A stretch of 64,000 bases of DNA from Kutzneria sp. CA-103260 (GCF_018263855.1 NZ_CP073318.1:7192001-7256000), one strand, 5' to 3'; shown: positions 49,873 through 57,805, counted from the stretch's first letter. Notes: generated by a model not told the origin, from the letters alone. Numbers and translations: made by a program.

Positions 49873-49961
49873 GTGACCTGGGCCACAGCGTGTCCGACCG
49901 GTTACTGTCCGGCTGGTCCGCCTCTCGGACGCCCCGTGGCCGGGGCCGTCCCACCACCGGG

Positions 49962-49978
49962 CGTTCGACATTGCCGAC
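49962..49978. promoter_or_regulatory. Probable glycerol-regulon operator, site B
   Basis: CGTTCGACATTGCCGAC is the reverse complement of site A but for one base, 28 bases before the IclR gene start. Its dyad TCGACA-T-TGCCGA has one mismatch. Confidence 0.55.
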
Positions 49979-50005
49979 AACGAGCTCGTTTGATTAGCTG
50001 ACGCC

Positions 50006-50755
50006 GTGCCCGGCCCCATCCAGTCCATCGAGCGCGCCGCCGCCATGCTGCGGCTGCTGGCGCGCGGCTCCGGGCAGTACGGGCTGGCCGAGATCGCCGC
50101 CTCCCTCGGCCTGCCCAAGGGCACCGCGCACGGCATCCTGCGCACCCTGCAACGGGTCGAATTCGTCGAACAGGACCAGGAATCCGGCCGCTACCGGCTG
50201 GGCGCTGCGCTGCTGCACCTGGGCTCCAGCTACCTAGACGCCAACGAGCTGCGCTCGCGGTCGATCAACTGGGCCGACACGCTGGCCGCCCGCAGCGGCC
50301 AGGAGGTGCGCATCGGCGTGCCCCACGACGGGGCGGTGCTGGTGGTGCACCACGTGTTCCGGCCCGACGACACGATGCAGACGCTGGGCGTCGGCGCGAT
50401 GCTTCCGTTGCACGCCACCGCGTTCGGCAAGGTGCTGCTGGCCTTCGACGCCACCCTGGCCCGGGACCGCGAGCTCACCTCGCTGACCCGGCGCACCATC
50501 GTCTCGCCGCCGGCCCTGGAGCGGGTGTTGGCCCAGGTGCGGTCCGACGGCTGGGCCAGCGAGGCCGAGGAGTGCATGCCGGGCGAGGCCGGCATCGCCG
50601 CGCCGATCCGCGCCCCCGGCGGCCTGGTGGTCGGGGCGATCGGCGTTTCCGGCGCGGTGGAACGGATCTGCGACTCGGCCAACCGGCCCAAGCCGGCACT
50701 GGTCGGTCACGTGCGCAGCGCGGCCGAGGCCGTCTCCCGGGCGTTGAGCGACTGA
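50006..50755 (+). CDS. IclR-family regulator of glycerol genes (GylR-like)
   Basis: 249 residues from the GTG at 50006. The N-terminal winged helix is SIERAAAMLRLLARGSGQYGLAEIAASLGLPKGTAHGILRTLQRVEFVEQ (residues about 6-55). The effector domain follows (QEVRIGVPHDGAVLVVHHVFRPDDTMQTLGVGAMLPLHATAFGKVLLAF). Its place between two sets of glycerol genes matches GylR of Streptomyces, which represses glycerol use and responds to glycerol-3-phosphate. Two matching operators in the upstream gap (49856-49872, 49962-49978) could control glpF and itself. The second glpK follows after nine bases. Confidence 0.93.
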   Translation: MPGPIQSIERAAAMLRLLARGSGQYGLAEIAASLGLPKGTAHGILRTLQRVEFVEQDQESGRYRLGAALLHLGSSYLDANELRSRSINWADTLAARSGQEVRIGVPHDGAVLVVHHVFRPDDTMQTLGVGAMLPLHATAFGKVLLAFDATLARDRELTSLTRRTIVSPPALERVLAQVRSDGWASEAEECMPGEAGIAAPIRAPGGLVVGAIGVSGAVERICDSANRPKPALVGHVRSAAEAVSRALSD

Positions 50756-50764
50756 GCGGGGATC

Positions 50765-52279
50765 ATGGCGCAACGGTATGTGATGGCCATCGACCAGGGC
50801 ACCACCTCGACCCGGTGCATCCTGTTCGACCAGAGCGCCCGGCTGGTCTCGGTGGCGCAGCGGGAACACCGCCAGCACCACCCGCGGCCGGGCTGGGTGG
50901 AGCAGGACGCGGTGGAGATCTGGCGCAACGTGGACCGGATCGTGCCGCAGGCCCTGCGCGACGCCGGCATCTCGGCCGAGCAGGTGGTGGCGCTGGGCAT
51001 CACCAACCAGCGCGAGACCGCCGTGGTGTGGGACCGGCACACCGGGGTTCCGGTGGGGCGGGCCATCGTCTGGGAGGACATCCGCACCGAGGAGCTGGTG
51101 GCGGAACTGGCCGCGCGTCCGGAGAGCTCGGGTATCCGCGAGCGCTGCGGCCTGCCGCTGGCGACGTACTTCTCCGCGCCGAAACTGCGCTGGCTGCTGG
51201 ACAACACGCCGGGGCTGCGGGATCGGGCCGAGCGCGGCGACGTGCTGTTCGGCACCATGGACACCTGGCTGATCTGGAACCTGACCGGCGGGGCCAGCGG
51301 CGGCCTGCACGTCACCGACGTCACCAACGCCAGCCGCACCATGCTGATGAACCTGACCTCCCAGGCCTGGGACGCCGAGCTGCTGTCCTTTTTCGACATT
51401 CCGACCCGGATGCTGCCGGAGATCCGGCCCTCCACCGAGATCCGCGGCGTCACCAGCCGGGTCGTGCCCGGCGTGACGATCGCCGCCGCGCTCGGCGACC
51501 AGCACGCGGCGCTGTTCGGGCAGACGTGTTTCGCCCGCGGCGAGACCAAGTGCACCTACGGCACCGGCGGCTTCCTGCTGATGAACACCGGCCACACGCC
51601 GGTGAAGTCCGAGCACGGCCTGCTCAGCACCATCGGCTACCAGCTCGGCGGCGAGCCGGCGACCTACGCCCTGGAGGGCTCCATCGCCGTCACCGGCTCG
51701 CTGGTGCAGTGGTTCCGGGACAAGCTGGGCCTGATCCAGAGCGCCCCCGAGATCGAGACGCTGGCCCGCACGGTCAGCGACAACGGCGGCTGCTACATCG
51801 TGCCGGCGTTCTCCGGGCTGTTCGCGCCGCACTGGCACAGCGAGGCCCGCGGCCTGATCGTCGGCCTGACTTCCTACATCGGCAAGGGACATCTGGCCCG
51901 CGCGGTGCTGGAGGCCACCGCCTGGCAGACCCGCGAGGTGGTGGACGCCATGACCGCCGAGCTCGGCGTGCCGTCCAAGGCGCTGAAGGTCGACGGCGGC
52001 ATGACCGCCGACCACCTGCTCATGCAGACCATCGCCGACGTGCTGGACGTGCCGGTGCTGCGGCCGATGGTGGCCGAGACCGTCTCGCTCGGCGCGGCCT
52101 ACGCCGCCGGGCTGGCCGTCGGCTACTGGCCCGACCTGGAAGGCCTGCGCCGGAACTGGCATCTCGCGGCCCGCTGGAATCCACAGTGGAACGCCGAGGA
52201 CCGGGAAGCCGAGTACGACAACTGGAAGCGGGCCGTCGAGCTCACCTTCGGCTGGGCCAAACCGCGCCGCCGGCAGTGA
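50765..52279 (+). CDS. glpK: Second glycerol kinase
   Basis: 504 residues from the ATG at 50765, with GAGCGGGGATC upstream. It has the same signature blocks as the other glycerol kinase gene (MAIDQGTTSTRCILFDQSARLV, GITNQRETAVVWDRHTG, LPLATYFSAPKLRWLLDNTPG, LKVDGGMTADHLLMQTIADVLDVPV), but differs in many positions, for instance WEDIRTEELVAEL in place of WQDTRTQSIVDGL. It is therefore a paralogue rather than a copy. It is co-transcribed with the IclR gene. Keeping two glycerol kinases under divergent promoters may allow different induction levels, or the second may prefer another polyol. Confidence 0.94.
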   Translation: MAQRYVMAIDQGTTSTRCILFDQSARLVSVAQREHRQHHPRPGWVEQDAVEIWRNVDRIVPQALRDAGISAEQVVALGITNQRETAVVWDRHTGVPVGRAIVWEDIRTEELVAELAARPESSGIRERCGLPLATYFSAPKLRWLLDNTPGLRDRAERGDVLFGTMDTWLIWNLTGGASGGLHVTDVTNASRTMLMNLTSQAWDAELLSFFDIPTRMLPEIRPSTEIRGVTSRVVPGVTIAAALGDQHAALFGQTCFARGETKCTYGTGGFLLMNTGHTPVKSEHGLLSTIGYQLGGEPATYALEGSIAVTGSLVQWFRDKLGLIQSAPEIETLARTVSDNGGCYIVPAFSGLFAPHWHSEARGLIVGLTSYIGKGHLARAVLEATAWQTREVVDAMTAELGVPSKALKVDGGMTADHLLMQTIADVLDVPVLRPMVAETVSLGAAYAAGLAVGYWPDLEGLRRNWHLAARWNPQWNAEDREAEYDNWKRAVELTFGWAKPRRRQ

Positions 52280-52389
52280 GGCCGAACGCACGCTTGCGAC
52301 GAAGGCTCGGCCGGATAGGGTTGGCAGCACGGGATTCGGGGGGAATCCGACGTCGCCCTGACGTCACTCCCGGATCAGGTGGGGAAAGC

Positions 52390-53511
52390 ATGTCGATACG
52401 TGCTGTAGTGCTGGCTGCCGCCCTGACGGCGTCGGCTCTGGTGACGGTGGTGGCGCCCGCGTCTGCGGCGGCCATCGGCGGCAAGTTCGTCCCGGCGGCG
52501 CAACGGGTGCTGGACACCCGTGACGGCACCGGCGTCCAGGTCGAGGGCGACCACCTGGTGGTGGACCTGAGCCATGTGGTGGATCCCGGCTCGACAGCCG
52601 TGGTGCTGAACGTCACCGGCGCGGACGCCAACGTGGACAGCTTCGTGACGGTGTGGCCGCACGGGCAGGCCCGGCCGGGCACCTCCAACCTGAACGTCTC
52701 GCGCGGGCAGACCGCGGCCAACCTGGCCACGGTCGGGCTGCCGGCGCCCGACGAGCGGGTCGACCTCTGGGTGCACGGCGACCTGGGCGTGGTCGTGGAC
52801 GTCGCCGGCTTCTACAGCCCGACCCGGGGTTCCGGCTTCCTCAGCTTCAGCCCGCACCGCCAGCTGGACACCCGCACCGCGGGCGGTCCGGTCGGGCCGG
52901 ACGGGACCACCGTGCTCGACCTGACCAAGGAGCCCGACTTCGTCACCGCGGTGGCGCTCAACCTGACCGCCACCGACACCACCGACAACACCTACGTCAC
53001 GGCGTGGCCGGACGGCTCGGACCGGCCGGCGGTGAGCTCGATGAACGTGGGTCCGGGGCAGACCAGGGCGAACATGGTCATCGTGCCGCTGCCGCCGAGC
53101 AGGAAGATCAACCTGTACAACCACTCCGGCCGCGTGAACCTGATCGCCGACCTGTCCGGGATCTACGTCAAGGACGGCGGCAACTCGTTCTACAGCGTGC
53201 CGCCGAAGCGCGTGGTCGACACCCGGGACAGCGCCCCGCTGGAAGCCGGTGGCGTGCTGAACGTCAACCTGGGCGACTACTGGTACGCGGTGGTGAACAT
53301 CACCGCCACCAACGCGACGGCCAACACCTTCCTGACCATCTGGGACCCGCAGCGGGACCCGCGGCCCGACGCCTCCACGCTCAACGTCGGCCCCGGCGAG
53401 ACGGTGCCGAACATGGCGGTGGCGTCGGGCACCAACGGCGTGTTCTCGGTGTACAACCACCTCGGCCGGGTCGACGTCATCGTCGATCTCGCCGGGTACT
53501 TCGGAAGCTAG
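52390..53511 (+). CDS. Secreted protein with three repeated beta-rich modules
   Basis: 373 residues from the ATG at 52390. Residues 1-27 are a signal peptide (MSIRAVVLAAALTASALVTV...ASAA). The mature part has three repeats of about 115 residues. Each starts with a RVLDTRDGTG-like motif (RVLDTRDGTGVQ, RQLDTRTAGGPV, RVVDTRDSAPLE). Each continues with NVTGA/NLTATDTT/NITATNAT and TVWPHGQARP/TAWPDGSDRP/TIWDPQRDPR, then NVSRGQTAANLA/NVGPGQTRANMV/NVGPGETVPNMA, and closes with VVDVAGFYS/IADLSGIYV/VIVDLAGYFG. Such DTR repeats are common in exported actinobacterial proteins and are probably wall or glycan binding. The 3' end overlaps the PAP2 gene by 35 bases. Confidence 0.88.
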   Translation: MSIRAVVLAAALTASALVTVVAPASAAAIGGKFVPAAQRVLDTRDGTGVQVEGDHLVVDLSHVVDPGSTAVVLNVTGADANVDSFVTVWPHGQARPGTSNLNVSRGQTAANLATVGLPAPDERVDLWVHGDLGVVVDVAGFYSPTRGSGFLSFSPHRQLDTRTAGGPVGPDGTTVLDLTKEPDFVTAVALNLTATDTTDNTYVTAWPDGSDRPAVSSMNVGPGQTRANMVIVPLPPSRKINLYNHSGRVNLIADLSGIYVKDGGNSFYSVPPKRVVDTRDSAPLEAGGVLNVNLGDYWYAVVNITATNATANTFLTIWDPQRDPRPDASTLNVGPGETVPNMAVASGTNGVFSVYNHLGRVDVIVDLAGYFGS

Positions 53512-54364
53512 GGATCTCCAGCCGCCGCCAGGTGGCCAGGAACACCAGCGCCGCGACCGCCGATCCGACGGACGCGAACAGGGACCCCGACAGGTAGAGC
53601 AGCCAGGTGTTGTCCCGCAGGGTCGCGTCCAGGCCCTCGCGGGACAGCGTCGACCACAGGAACACCACGCCCAGACCCAGCACCAGCAGGGTGAAGGCGA
53701 CGGTGAGCAGCACGAACAGGACGCGCAGGGTCCGACTCCGGCCGTCGTGGTGGCGCACCAGCCCGCGCCGGGCCAGCCACCACGACGCCAGACAGCCCAG
53801 CGCCAGCGCGATCGCGTCGGCCGCCAGCGTGTCGGACACACGGTGCCACTTGGCCACCACCGTGTACTCCCCGATGCCGACCGCCCAGGACATGGCGAAG
53901 AACATCGCCACCCCGCGCCACCGGTAGGGCACCACGATCAGCGCGGCGAACAGCACCGTCATGGCGATCGTGGTGTGCCCGCTGGGCAGGCTGTTGGCCG
54001 CGTAGTGGCCGGACACCTGGACCAGCGGCGGCCGCGGCAGCACGAAGCGCTTGAGGCTCTGGGTCACCACCTGGCCGGCGACGATCACGCCGACCGCGGC
54101 CACCGCGAGCTCCCAGCGGCGGCGCAGCAGGCCGATCAGCGCGACCACCACCACGGACACCGCCAGCGAGTAGACGGTGATCTGGTTCAGGTTCTTGTTG
54201 GCGTCGTTCACCTCGGAGACGCTGAGCTGGTCGGCGCCGCGCAGGGCCCCGTTCTCCAGCGCCTGTCCGACGGGCGTCAACACCGCGAAGACGTAGATCG
54301 CGACTGCGACGAGAACACTGAGCACAGCGACGTGGAGCCACCGGCGAGCGGGAATGTCGGACAC
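53477..54364 (-). CDS. PAP2-superfamily phosphatase (membrane)
   Basis: 295 residues from the GTG at 54362-54364. Six or more membrane helices hold the three PAP2 signature motifs in order: KRFVLPRPP (K-x6-RP), SLPSGHT (PSGH) and AKWHRVSDTLAA (SR-x5-H-like, here HRVSD). The enzyme dephosphorylates lipid phosphates such as undecaprenyl pyrophosphate or phosphatidate on the outer face of the membrane. The last 80 residues add two further helices and a basic end. It is convergent with the secreted repeat protein and overlaps it. Confidence 0.9.
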   Translation of the reverse strand: MSDIPARRWLHVAVLSVLVAVAIYVFAVLTPVGQALENGALRGADQLSVSEVNDANKNLNQITVYSLAVSVVVVALIGLLRRRWELAVAAVGVIVAGQVVTQSLKRFVLPRPPLVQVSGHYAANSLPSGHTTIAMTVLFAALIVVPYRWRGVAMFFAMSWAVGIGEYTVVAKWHRVSDTLAADAIALALGCLASWWLARRGLVRHHDGRSRTLRVLFVLLTVAFTLLVLGLGVVFLWSTLSREGLDATLRDNTWLLYLSGSLFASVGSAVAALVFLATWRRLEIPSFRSTRRDRR

Positions 54365-54461
54365 CTGAGCAAACCTCTCGTGAGCGGCGGCCGCATGGTA
54401 TCCAGAGTGGACTAGCGCGCCCGCATCGCCGCCACCATGGTCGACCCCGCCCTAGGCACCT

Positions 54462-54508
54462 CTTACTATCTCGCTCGGCTTTCCAGCATTTATTCTTCCA
54501 ATAGTAAG
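54462..54508. promoter_or_regulatory. Inverted repeat and AT-rich promoter region of MarR gene
   Basis: CTTACTAT (54462-54469) and ATAGTAAG (54501-54508) are exact complements in an unusually AT-rich stretch between the divergent PAP2 and MarR genes. Possible autoregulatory operator. Confidence 0.4.
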
Positions 54509-54524
54509 TGATAGCGTAATATCT

Positions 54525-54986
54525 GTGGAGCCAGAGCGTCGACTGGACATCGCCCGCGTCACACGCCAGGGCGCTGCTCGCCTGGCCCGTCGCCTGCGGG
54601 CCGAGCGCTCTCCCTCGCCGCTGAGCCCGGGCAAGATCGGCGTGCTCGCGCACCTCGCCCGCTTCGGGCCGGCCACCCCCGGCGACATCGCCGGCCGTGA
54701 ACACCAGCAGCCGCAGTCCCTCACCCGGCTGTTGGCCGAACTGGAGGCCGACGGGCTCCTCACCCGCACCCGCAGCGCGGTCGACCGCCGCCAGTCCCTG
54801 CTCCAGCTCACCTCGGCCGGCCGCGACGCCCTCGACGCCGACCTCTCCTCCCGCGACCGCTGGCTCGCCGCCGCCCTGGCCGGCCTCACCGACGCCGAGG
54901 CCGAGCTCGTCGGCCTGGCCGCGGCGCTGATGGACCGCCTCGCCGACGCCACCCCCGAGCCGGAGAGACCCGCCACCCCCGAGTGA
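54525..54986 (+). CDS. MarR-family transcriptional regulator
   Basis: 153 residues from the GTG at 54525. The winged helix is clear: LARFGPATPGDIAGREHQQPQSLTRLLAELEADGLLTRTRSAVDRRQSLLQLTSAGRDAL. The outer helices form the dimer domain. MarR proteins repress genes and let go on binding small aromatic ligands or on oxidation. It diverges from the PAP2 gene at 54364 and has an inverted repeat in the gap, the usual place for a MarR operator. Downstream is the membrane-anchored protein gene, perhaps co-transcribed. Confidence 0.92.
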   Translation: MEPERRLDIARVTRQGAARLARRLRAERSPSPLSPGKIGVLAHLARFGPATPGDIAGREHQQPQSLTRLLAELEADGLLTRTRSAVDRRQSLLQLTSAGRDALDADLSSRDRWLAAALAGLTDAEAELVGLAAALMDRLADATPEPERPATPE

Positions 54987-55037
54987 AGGTGAACCCCTTT
55001 CACCATCACCGTCCGGATGGCGCTAGGGTGTGCCGCC

Positions 55038-55103
55038 GTGGAGATCAGCCACTTGCGCTACCGCGTTCCCCCGACCGGGCTCACCGGGCGGTGCCGGCCA
55101 TGA
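55038..55103 (+). pseudogene. Possible 21-residue remnant or leader ORF
   Basis: GTG at 55038 reads MEISHLRYRVPPTGLTGRCRP and stop, overlapping the next gene start as ATGA. The first nine residues look like the start of LysR regulators (typically MELRHLRYFV). It could be a vestige of such a gene now serving as a leader. Weak evidence. Confidence 0.2.
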
Positions 55104-55558
55104 CCCGCGGCCAGACGCGCATCGTGATCATCACCGCCGTGGTGCTGGGGCTGTTCTGCCTGGGCATGGTGTTCTGGGCGCTGACCCGGTCCCCCGATCC
55201 GGTCGCGGAGCCGGTGCCCCATCCGACGACCTCCGCCCCGCCGACGTCGTCGACGGCCGCCACCACGACCACCACGACGACAACCACGACGGAGCCGCCG
55301 ACCACGACGTCTCGGCCGCCGGTCAAGGCTCCGGTCGCGCCGCCGAAGACCACCACGCGCCCGCCGGCCACCACCGCTCCCCCGGCGACCACGGTCAACG
55401 GCCTCTGCCAGGCCGACCAGTGGCAGCGCGACGCCCAGTACAACGGCGGGGCCCTGGTTCTGCACAACGGGGCCGAGTGGTTTGCCCGTTCGTGGAACTA
55501 CAACTCCGAGCCCGGCAACAGCGCGGACGACGTCTGGGTCCGCGCCTTCAACTGCTGA
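55100..55558 (+). CDS. Membrane-anchored protein with Thr/Pro linker and carbohydrate-binding-like domain
   Basis: 152 residues from the ATG at 55100; a longer frame from 54983 would overlap the MarR gene and is rejected. Residues about 7-29 are a membrane anchor (IVIITAVVLGLFCLGMVFWAL), followed by a Thr/Pro-rich linker of about 70 residues with a run of ten Thr. The C-terminal 50 residues (GLCQADQWQRDAQYNGGALVLHNGAEWFARSWNYNSEPGN...) resemble CBM5/12 chitin-binding modules (W...A..Y.GG..V.HNG..W.A..W...EPG). It would be displayed outside the membrane and bind a polysaccharide such as chitin or wall glycan. Confidence 0.78.
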   Translation: MTRGQTRIVIITAVVLGLFCLGMVFWALTRSPDPVAEPVPHPTTSAPPTSSTAATTTTTTTTTTEPPTTTSRPPVKAPVAPPKTTTRPPATTAPPATTVNGLCQADQWQRDAQYNGGALVLHNGAEWFARSWNYNSEPGNSADDVWVRAFNC

Positions 55559-55592
55559 CCGGAAGTCCGGTCGATAGGCCGGAAATCCGGTC
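55557..55592. promoter_or_regulatory. Two tandem 16-bp dyads
   Basis: GACCGGAAGTCCGGTC (55557-55572) and GGCCGGAAATCCGGTC (55577-55592), each a near-perfect palindrome, 20 bases apart centre to centre. They begin on the stop codon of the preceding gene, about 190 bases before the lipoprotein gene. Confidence 0.5.
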
Positions 55593-55775
55593 CACACAAG
55601 GGCGCTTGGCCGAAAGGTAAGCGATTCCTGCCCTCTTGGCGTGACGATAGCGTTGGCGCGCACCGCGTCGGGCGGCATCGTCCATTTCGGTCACGGCGGT
55701 GTGAACCGTGGTCGCGATCCGCTCGTGTTGACGGTGGCGCGACCGTGAAGTGAGAAGCCAAGAGGAGTGTTCAGC

Positions 55776-56735
55776 GTGAGGAAGATGCTCGTCCGCGTGG
55801 CGATCGGCGCGGTGGCGCTGTCCACGGTTGCGGGATGCGGTCAGACCCTGACCATCGGTGGCCAGCCGGCGAGCACCACACCCGCGTCCAATGCGGACAT
55901 CCAGCTGGTGGGCGGCCCGGCCCCGGCCACGTCGAGCACGCCGGCGCCGCCGGTGGCCTCGATCCCGCTGGGCAGCCTGTCGGCCCCGCAGACCGTGCAG
56001 CTGACGGCGAAGAGCTCGCCGCTGGGCACGATCGTGACCGACAAGGACGGCCGGACGCTGTACCGGTTCGACAAGGACTCTCCCAAGCCGCCCACCACCA
56101 CATGCACCGGCGGCTGCCAGACGACCTGGCCGCCGGTGATCATCCAGCAGGGTGGCAAGGTGTACGCCGACGGCGTGGACAAGTCGGTGGTGGGCACGGT
56201 GAAGCGTCCCGACGGCTCGACCCAGCTGACCATCGGCGGCTGGCCGCTGTACCGGTTCTCCGGCGACCACGCGGCCGGCGCCACCTTGGGCCAGGGCGTG
56301 AACGGCACCTGGTTCGCGATCGCCCCCGACGGCAAGAAGGCGTCCACCGCAACCAAGGACGACCAGAACGCCAACGCCGGCCCCAAGACGATCCTGACCG
56401 CGCAGAAGTCGGCCCAGGGCCTGGTGGTCTCCGACGGCGGCGGCCACACCATCTACGTCAACTCGACCGACCAGTCCTCGCCGTCCGCGGTGAAGTGCAC
56501 CGGCGCGTGCAGCAACGGCTTCACGCCGGTGCCGGCCGGCACGGGCAACATCCAGATCAAGGGCGTCGCACCGTCCGATGTGGGCAGTGTGAAGCGCCCC
56601 GACGGCAGCACGCAAATGACCCTGGTCGGTTTCCCGCTCTACACCAACCCGAAGGACACCAAGGCGGGCGACACCGCCGGCAGCGGGGTGCAGGGCTGGT
56701 TCACCATCTCGCTCGACGGCGACCACCAAGGCTGA
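55776..56735 (+). CDS. Lipoprotein with repeated Yx(F/W/Y)xxD-type motifs
   Basis: 319 residues; the GTG at 55776 lies eight bases after AGAGGAG (an earlier GTG lies inside that site). The signal peptide MRKMLVRVAIGAVALSTVAGC has a lipobox (VAGC, Cys21), so it is a membrane-attached lipoprotein. After a Pro/Thr linker there are two copies of a COG4315-type module. Each has TLYRFDKD or TIYVNSTD followed by C-x3-C (CTGGC, CTGAC), and then KRPDGSTQ with PLYRFSGD or PLYTNPKD. Known members are secreted proteins of unknown role. It is followed within 15 bases by the WXG100-like gene. Confidence 0.88.
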   Translation: MRKMLVRVAIGAVALSTVAGCGQTLTIGGQPASTTPASNADIQLVGGPAPATSSTPAPPVASIPLGSLSAPQTVQLTAKSSPLGTIVTDKDGRTLYRFDKDSPKPPTTTCTGGCQTTWPPVIIQQGGKVYADGVDKSVVGTVKRPDGSTQLTIGGWPLYRFSGDHAAGATLGQGVNGTWFAIAPDGKKASTATKDDQNANAGPKTILTAQKSAQGLVVSDGGGHTIYVNSTDQSSPSAVKCTGACSNGFTPVPAGTGNIQIKGVAPSDVGSVKRPDGSTQMTLVGFPLYTNPKDTKAGDTAGSGVQGWFTISLDGDHQG

Positions 56736-56750
56736 AAGGCGCACAACCCC

Positions 56751-57041
56751 ATGGCGGACATCCAGATCCCCGGGGACGACATCGAGTCGGCCCGGGACAA
56801 CATGCGGCAGGTCATGGACCTGTTCGACAGCTCCAACACCTCCCAGGCCAACATCGCCGCCGCGGTGGGCAACGACAAGCTGGTCACCGACGCGGCGCAC
56901 GAGTTCGACAAGCGCTGGAAGGACGGCCACACCCAGCTCAAGGACGAGGGCCAGGCCATCATCGACGCGCTGAGCAAGGTCATCGACACCTTCACCGACA
57001 CCGACAACAAGATCGGCGACCAGCTCACCGCGGGCAGCTGA
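56751..57041 (+). CDS. WXG100-like small secreted protein
   Basis: 96 residues from the ATG at 56751. Two long helices are split by a short turn (DDIESARDNMRQVMDLFDSS...IAAAVGNDKLVTDAAHEFDKRWKDGHTQLKDEGQAIIDALSKVIDTF). This is the size and shape of ESX/WXG100 proteins that pair and leave by type VII secretion. The strict WxG motif is absent; a Trp in RWKDG takes its place, as in many actinobacterial relatives. It follows the lipoprotein gene by 15 bases and precedes the 202-residue gene by 13 bases. An EccC-like ATPase lies 2.7 kb away. Confidence 0.82.
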   Translation: MADIQIPGDDIESARDNMRQVMDLFDSSNTSQANIAAAVGNDKLVTDAAHEFDKRWKDGHTQLKDEGQAIIDALSKVIDTFTDTDNKIGDQLTAGS

Positions 57042-57054
57042 GAGGACGACGACG

Positions 57055-57663
57055 ATGACCAGCACCGAGCCGACCCTGGCCCGTCCCACCGGGTTCAGCC
57101 TGACCGTGCCCGACCACTGGGCACGGTTCGACCTCGACGACGCCCCGCTCTCGCGGGCCCGCAGCGCCGCCCTCAAGGCCGTCCGCGACCCCGTCGAGCG
57201 CATCCAGCTCGACGACCTGTTCCGTCAGGCCCGGGCCATCAACAAGGCCGCCCGCCGCCGGGGCGCGCTGTGGGGCGCCGGCACCGCCACCGCCTACCAG
57301 GACGCCATGTTCCTGGGCCACGTCATGGTTTTCGGCATCGACCCCGGGGCCGACACCGACATGAGCCTGCCCACCCTGACCAAGCAGCTCTCCCGGGACG
57401 CCGCCGACGGCGTCACCGTCGAGCGCGAGGTCAAGCCGGTCGTGCTGCCCGCTGCGGGCGAGGCCGTGCGCATCGTCGGCACCGAGCGGGTCACCGTCAC
57501 CGCCGACGTCTCCGTGGACATGCTCACCATGCAGACCCTGGTCAAGGTCCCCGGCGGCGGCACCGACCAGTTCCTCATCACCTGCTGCAGCCCCAACCTC
57601 CCGCTGGCCGACGAGGTGTACGAGCTGTTCGAGGCCATCTCCGCCACCTTCCGCTTCGCCTGA
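57055..57663 (+). CDS. Type VII-cluster protein of unknown function, 202 residues
   Basis: From the ATG at 57055, after GAGAGGACGAC. A soluble protein with no signal peptide. Its central part has alternating strands (GALWGAGTATAYQDAMFLGHVMVFG, VLPAAGEAVRIVGTERVTVTADVSVDMLTMQTLVKVPGGG, DQFLITCCSPNLPLADEVYELFEAISATFRF). The C-terminal pattern, LITCCSP followed by LFEAISATFRF, recalls proteins commonly encoded beside WXG100 genes in actinobacteria, perhaps chaperones. Function cannot be stated. A strong terminator (57677-57703) follows. Confidence 0.75.
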   Translation: MTSTEPTLARPTGFSLTVPDHWARFDLDDAPLSRARSAALKAVRDPVERIQLDDLFRQARAINKAARRRGALWGAGTATAYQDAMFLGHVMVFGIDPGADTDMSLPTLTKQLSRDAADGVTVEREVKPVVLPAAGEAVRIVGTERVTVTADVSVDMLTMQTLVKVPGGGTDQFLITCCSPNLPLADEVYELFEAISATFRFA

Positions 57664-57676
57664 CCGCAAACCCCAA

Positions 57677-57703
57677 GGCCGGCACCGAACCACGGTGCCG
57701 GCC
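57677..57703 (+). terminator. Strong hairpin terminator
   Basis: GGCCGGCACCG (57677-57687) and CGGTGCCGGCC (57693-57703), a perfect 11-bp stem with a five-base loop, 14 bases after the stop of the 202-residue gene. Confidence 0.8.
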
Positions 57704-57716
57704 TATCCCTTACCCT

Positions 57717-57802
57717 CGCGAGTCCCGCTCTGGAGCAAGCGAAAAGCAGGTTCCGGACAGTGCCGGAACCTGCTTTTCAGGTGCCTGAGAGCGGGACTCG
57801 CG
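57717..57802. repeat. Nested double palindrome, possibly bidirectional terminator or REP-like element
   Basis: Outer arms CGCGAGTCCCGCTCT (57717-57731) and AGAGCGGGACTCGCG (57788-57802), 15 bp. Within them lie inner arms GAAAAGCAGGTTCCGG (57741-57756) and CCGGAACCTGCTTTTC (57763-57778), 16 bp. Both are exact. The element fills the gap between two convergent transcripts, after a separate terminator. Confidence 0.7.
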
Positions 57803-57805
57803 GGG

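Noticed and set aside
50234..52330. 698-codon minus-strand frame over the IclR and second glycerol kinase genes
   Set aside because: Shadow of two well-supported plus-strand genes.
54517..54522. TAATAT as -10 element of the MarR gene
   Set aside because: It lies two bases before the start codon, so transcription would start inside the gene; the real promoter must be upstream or the start downstream.
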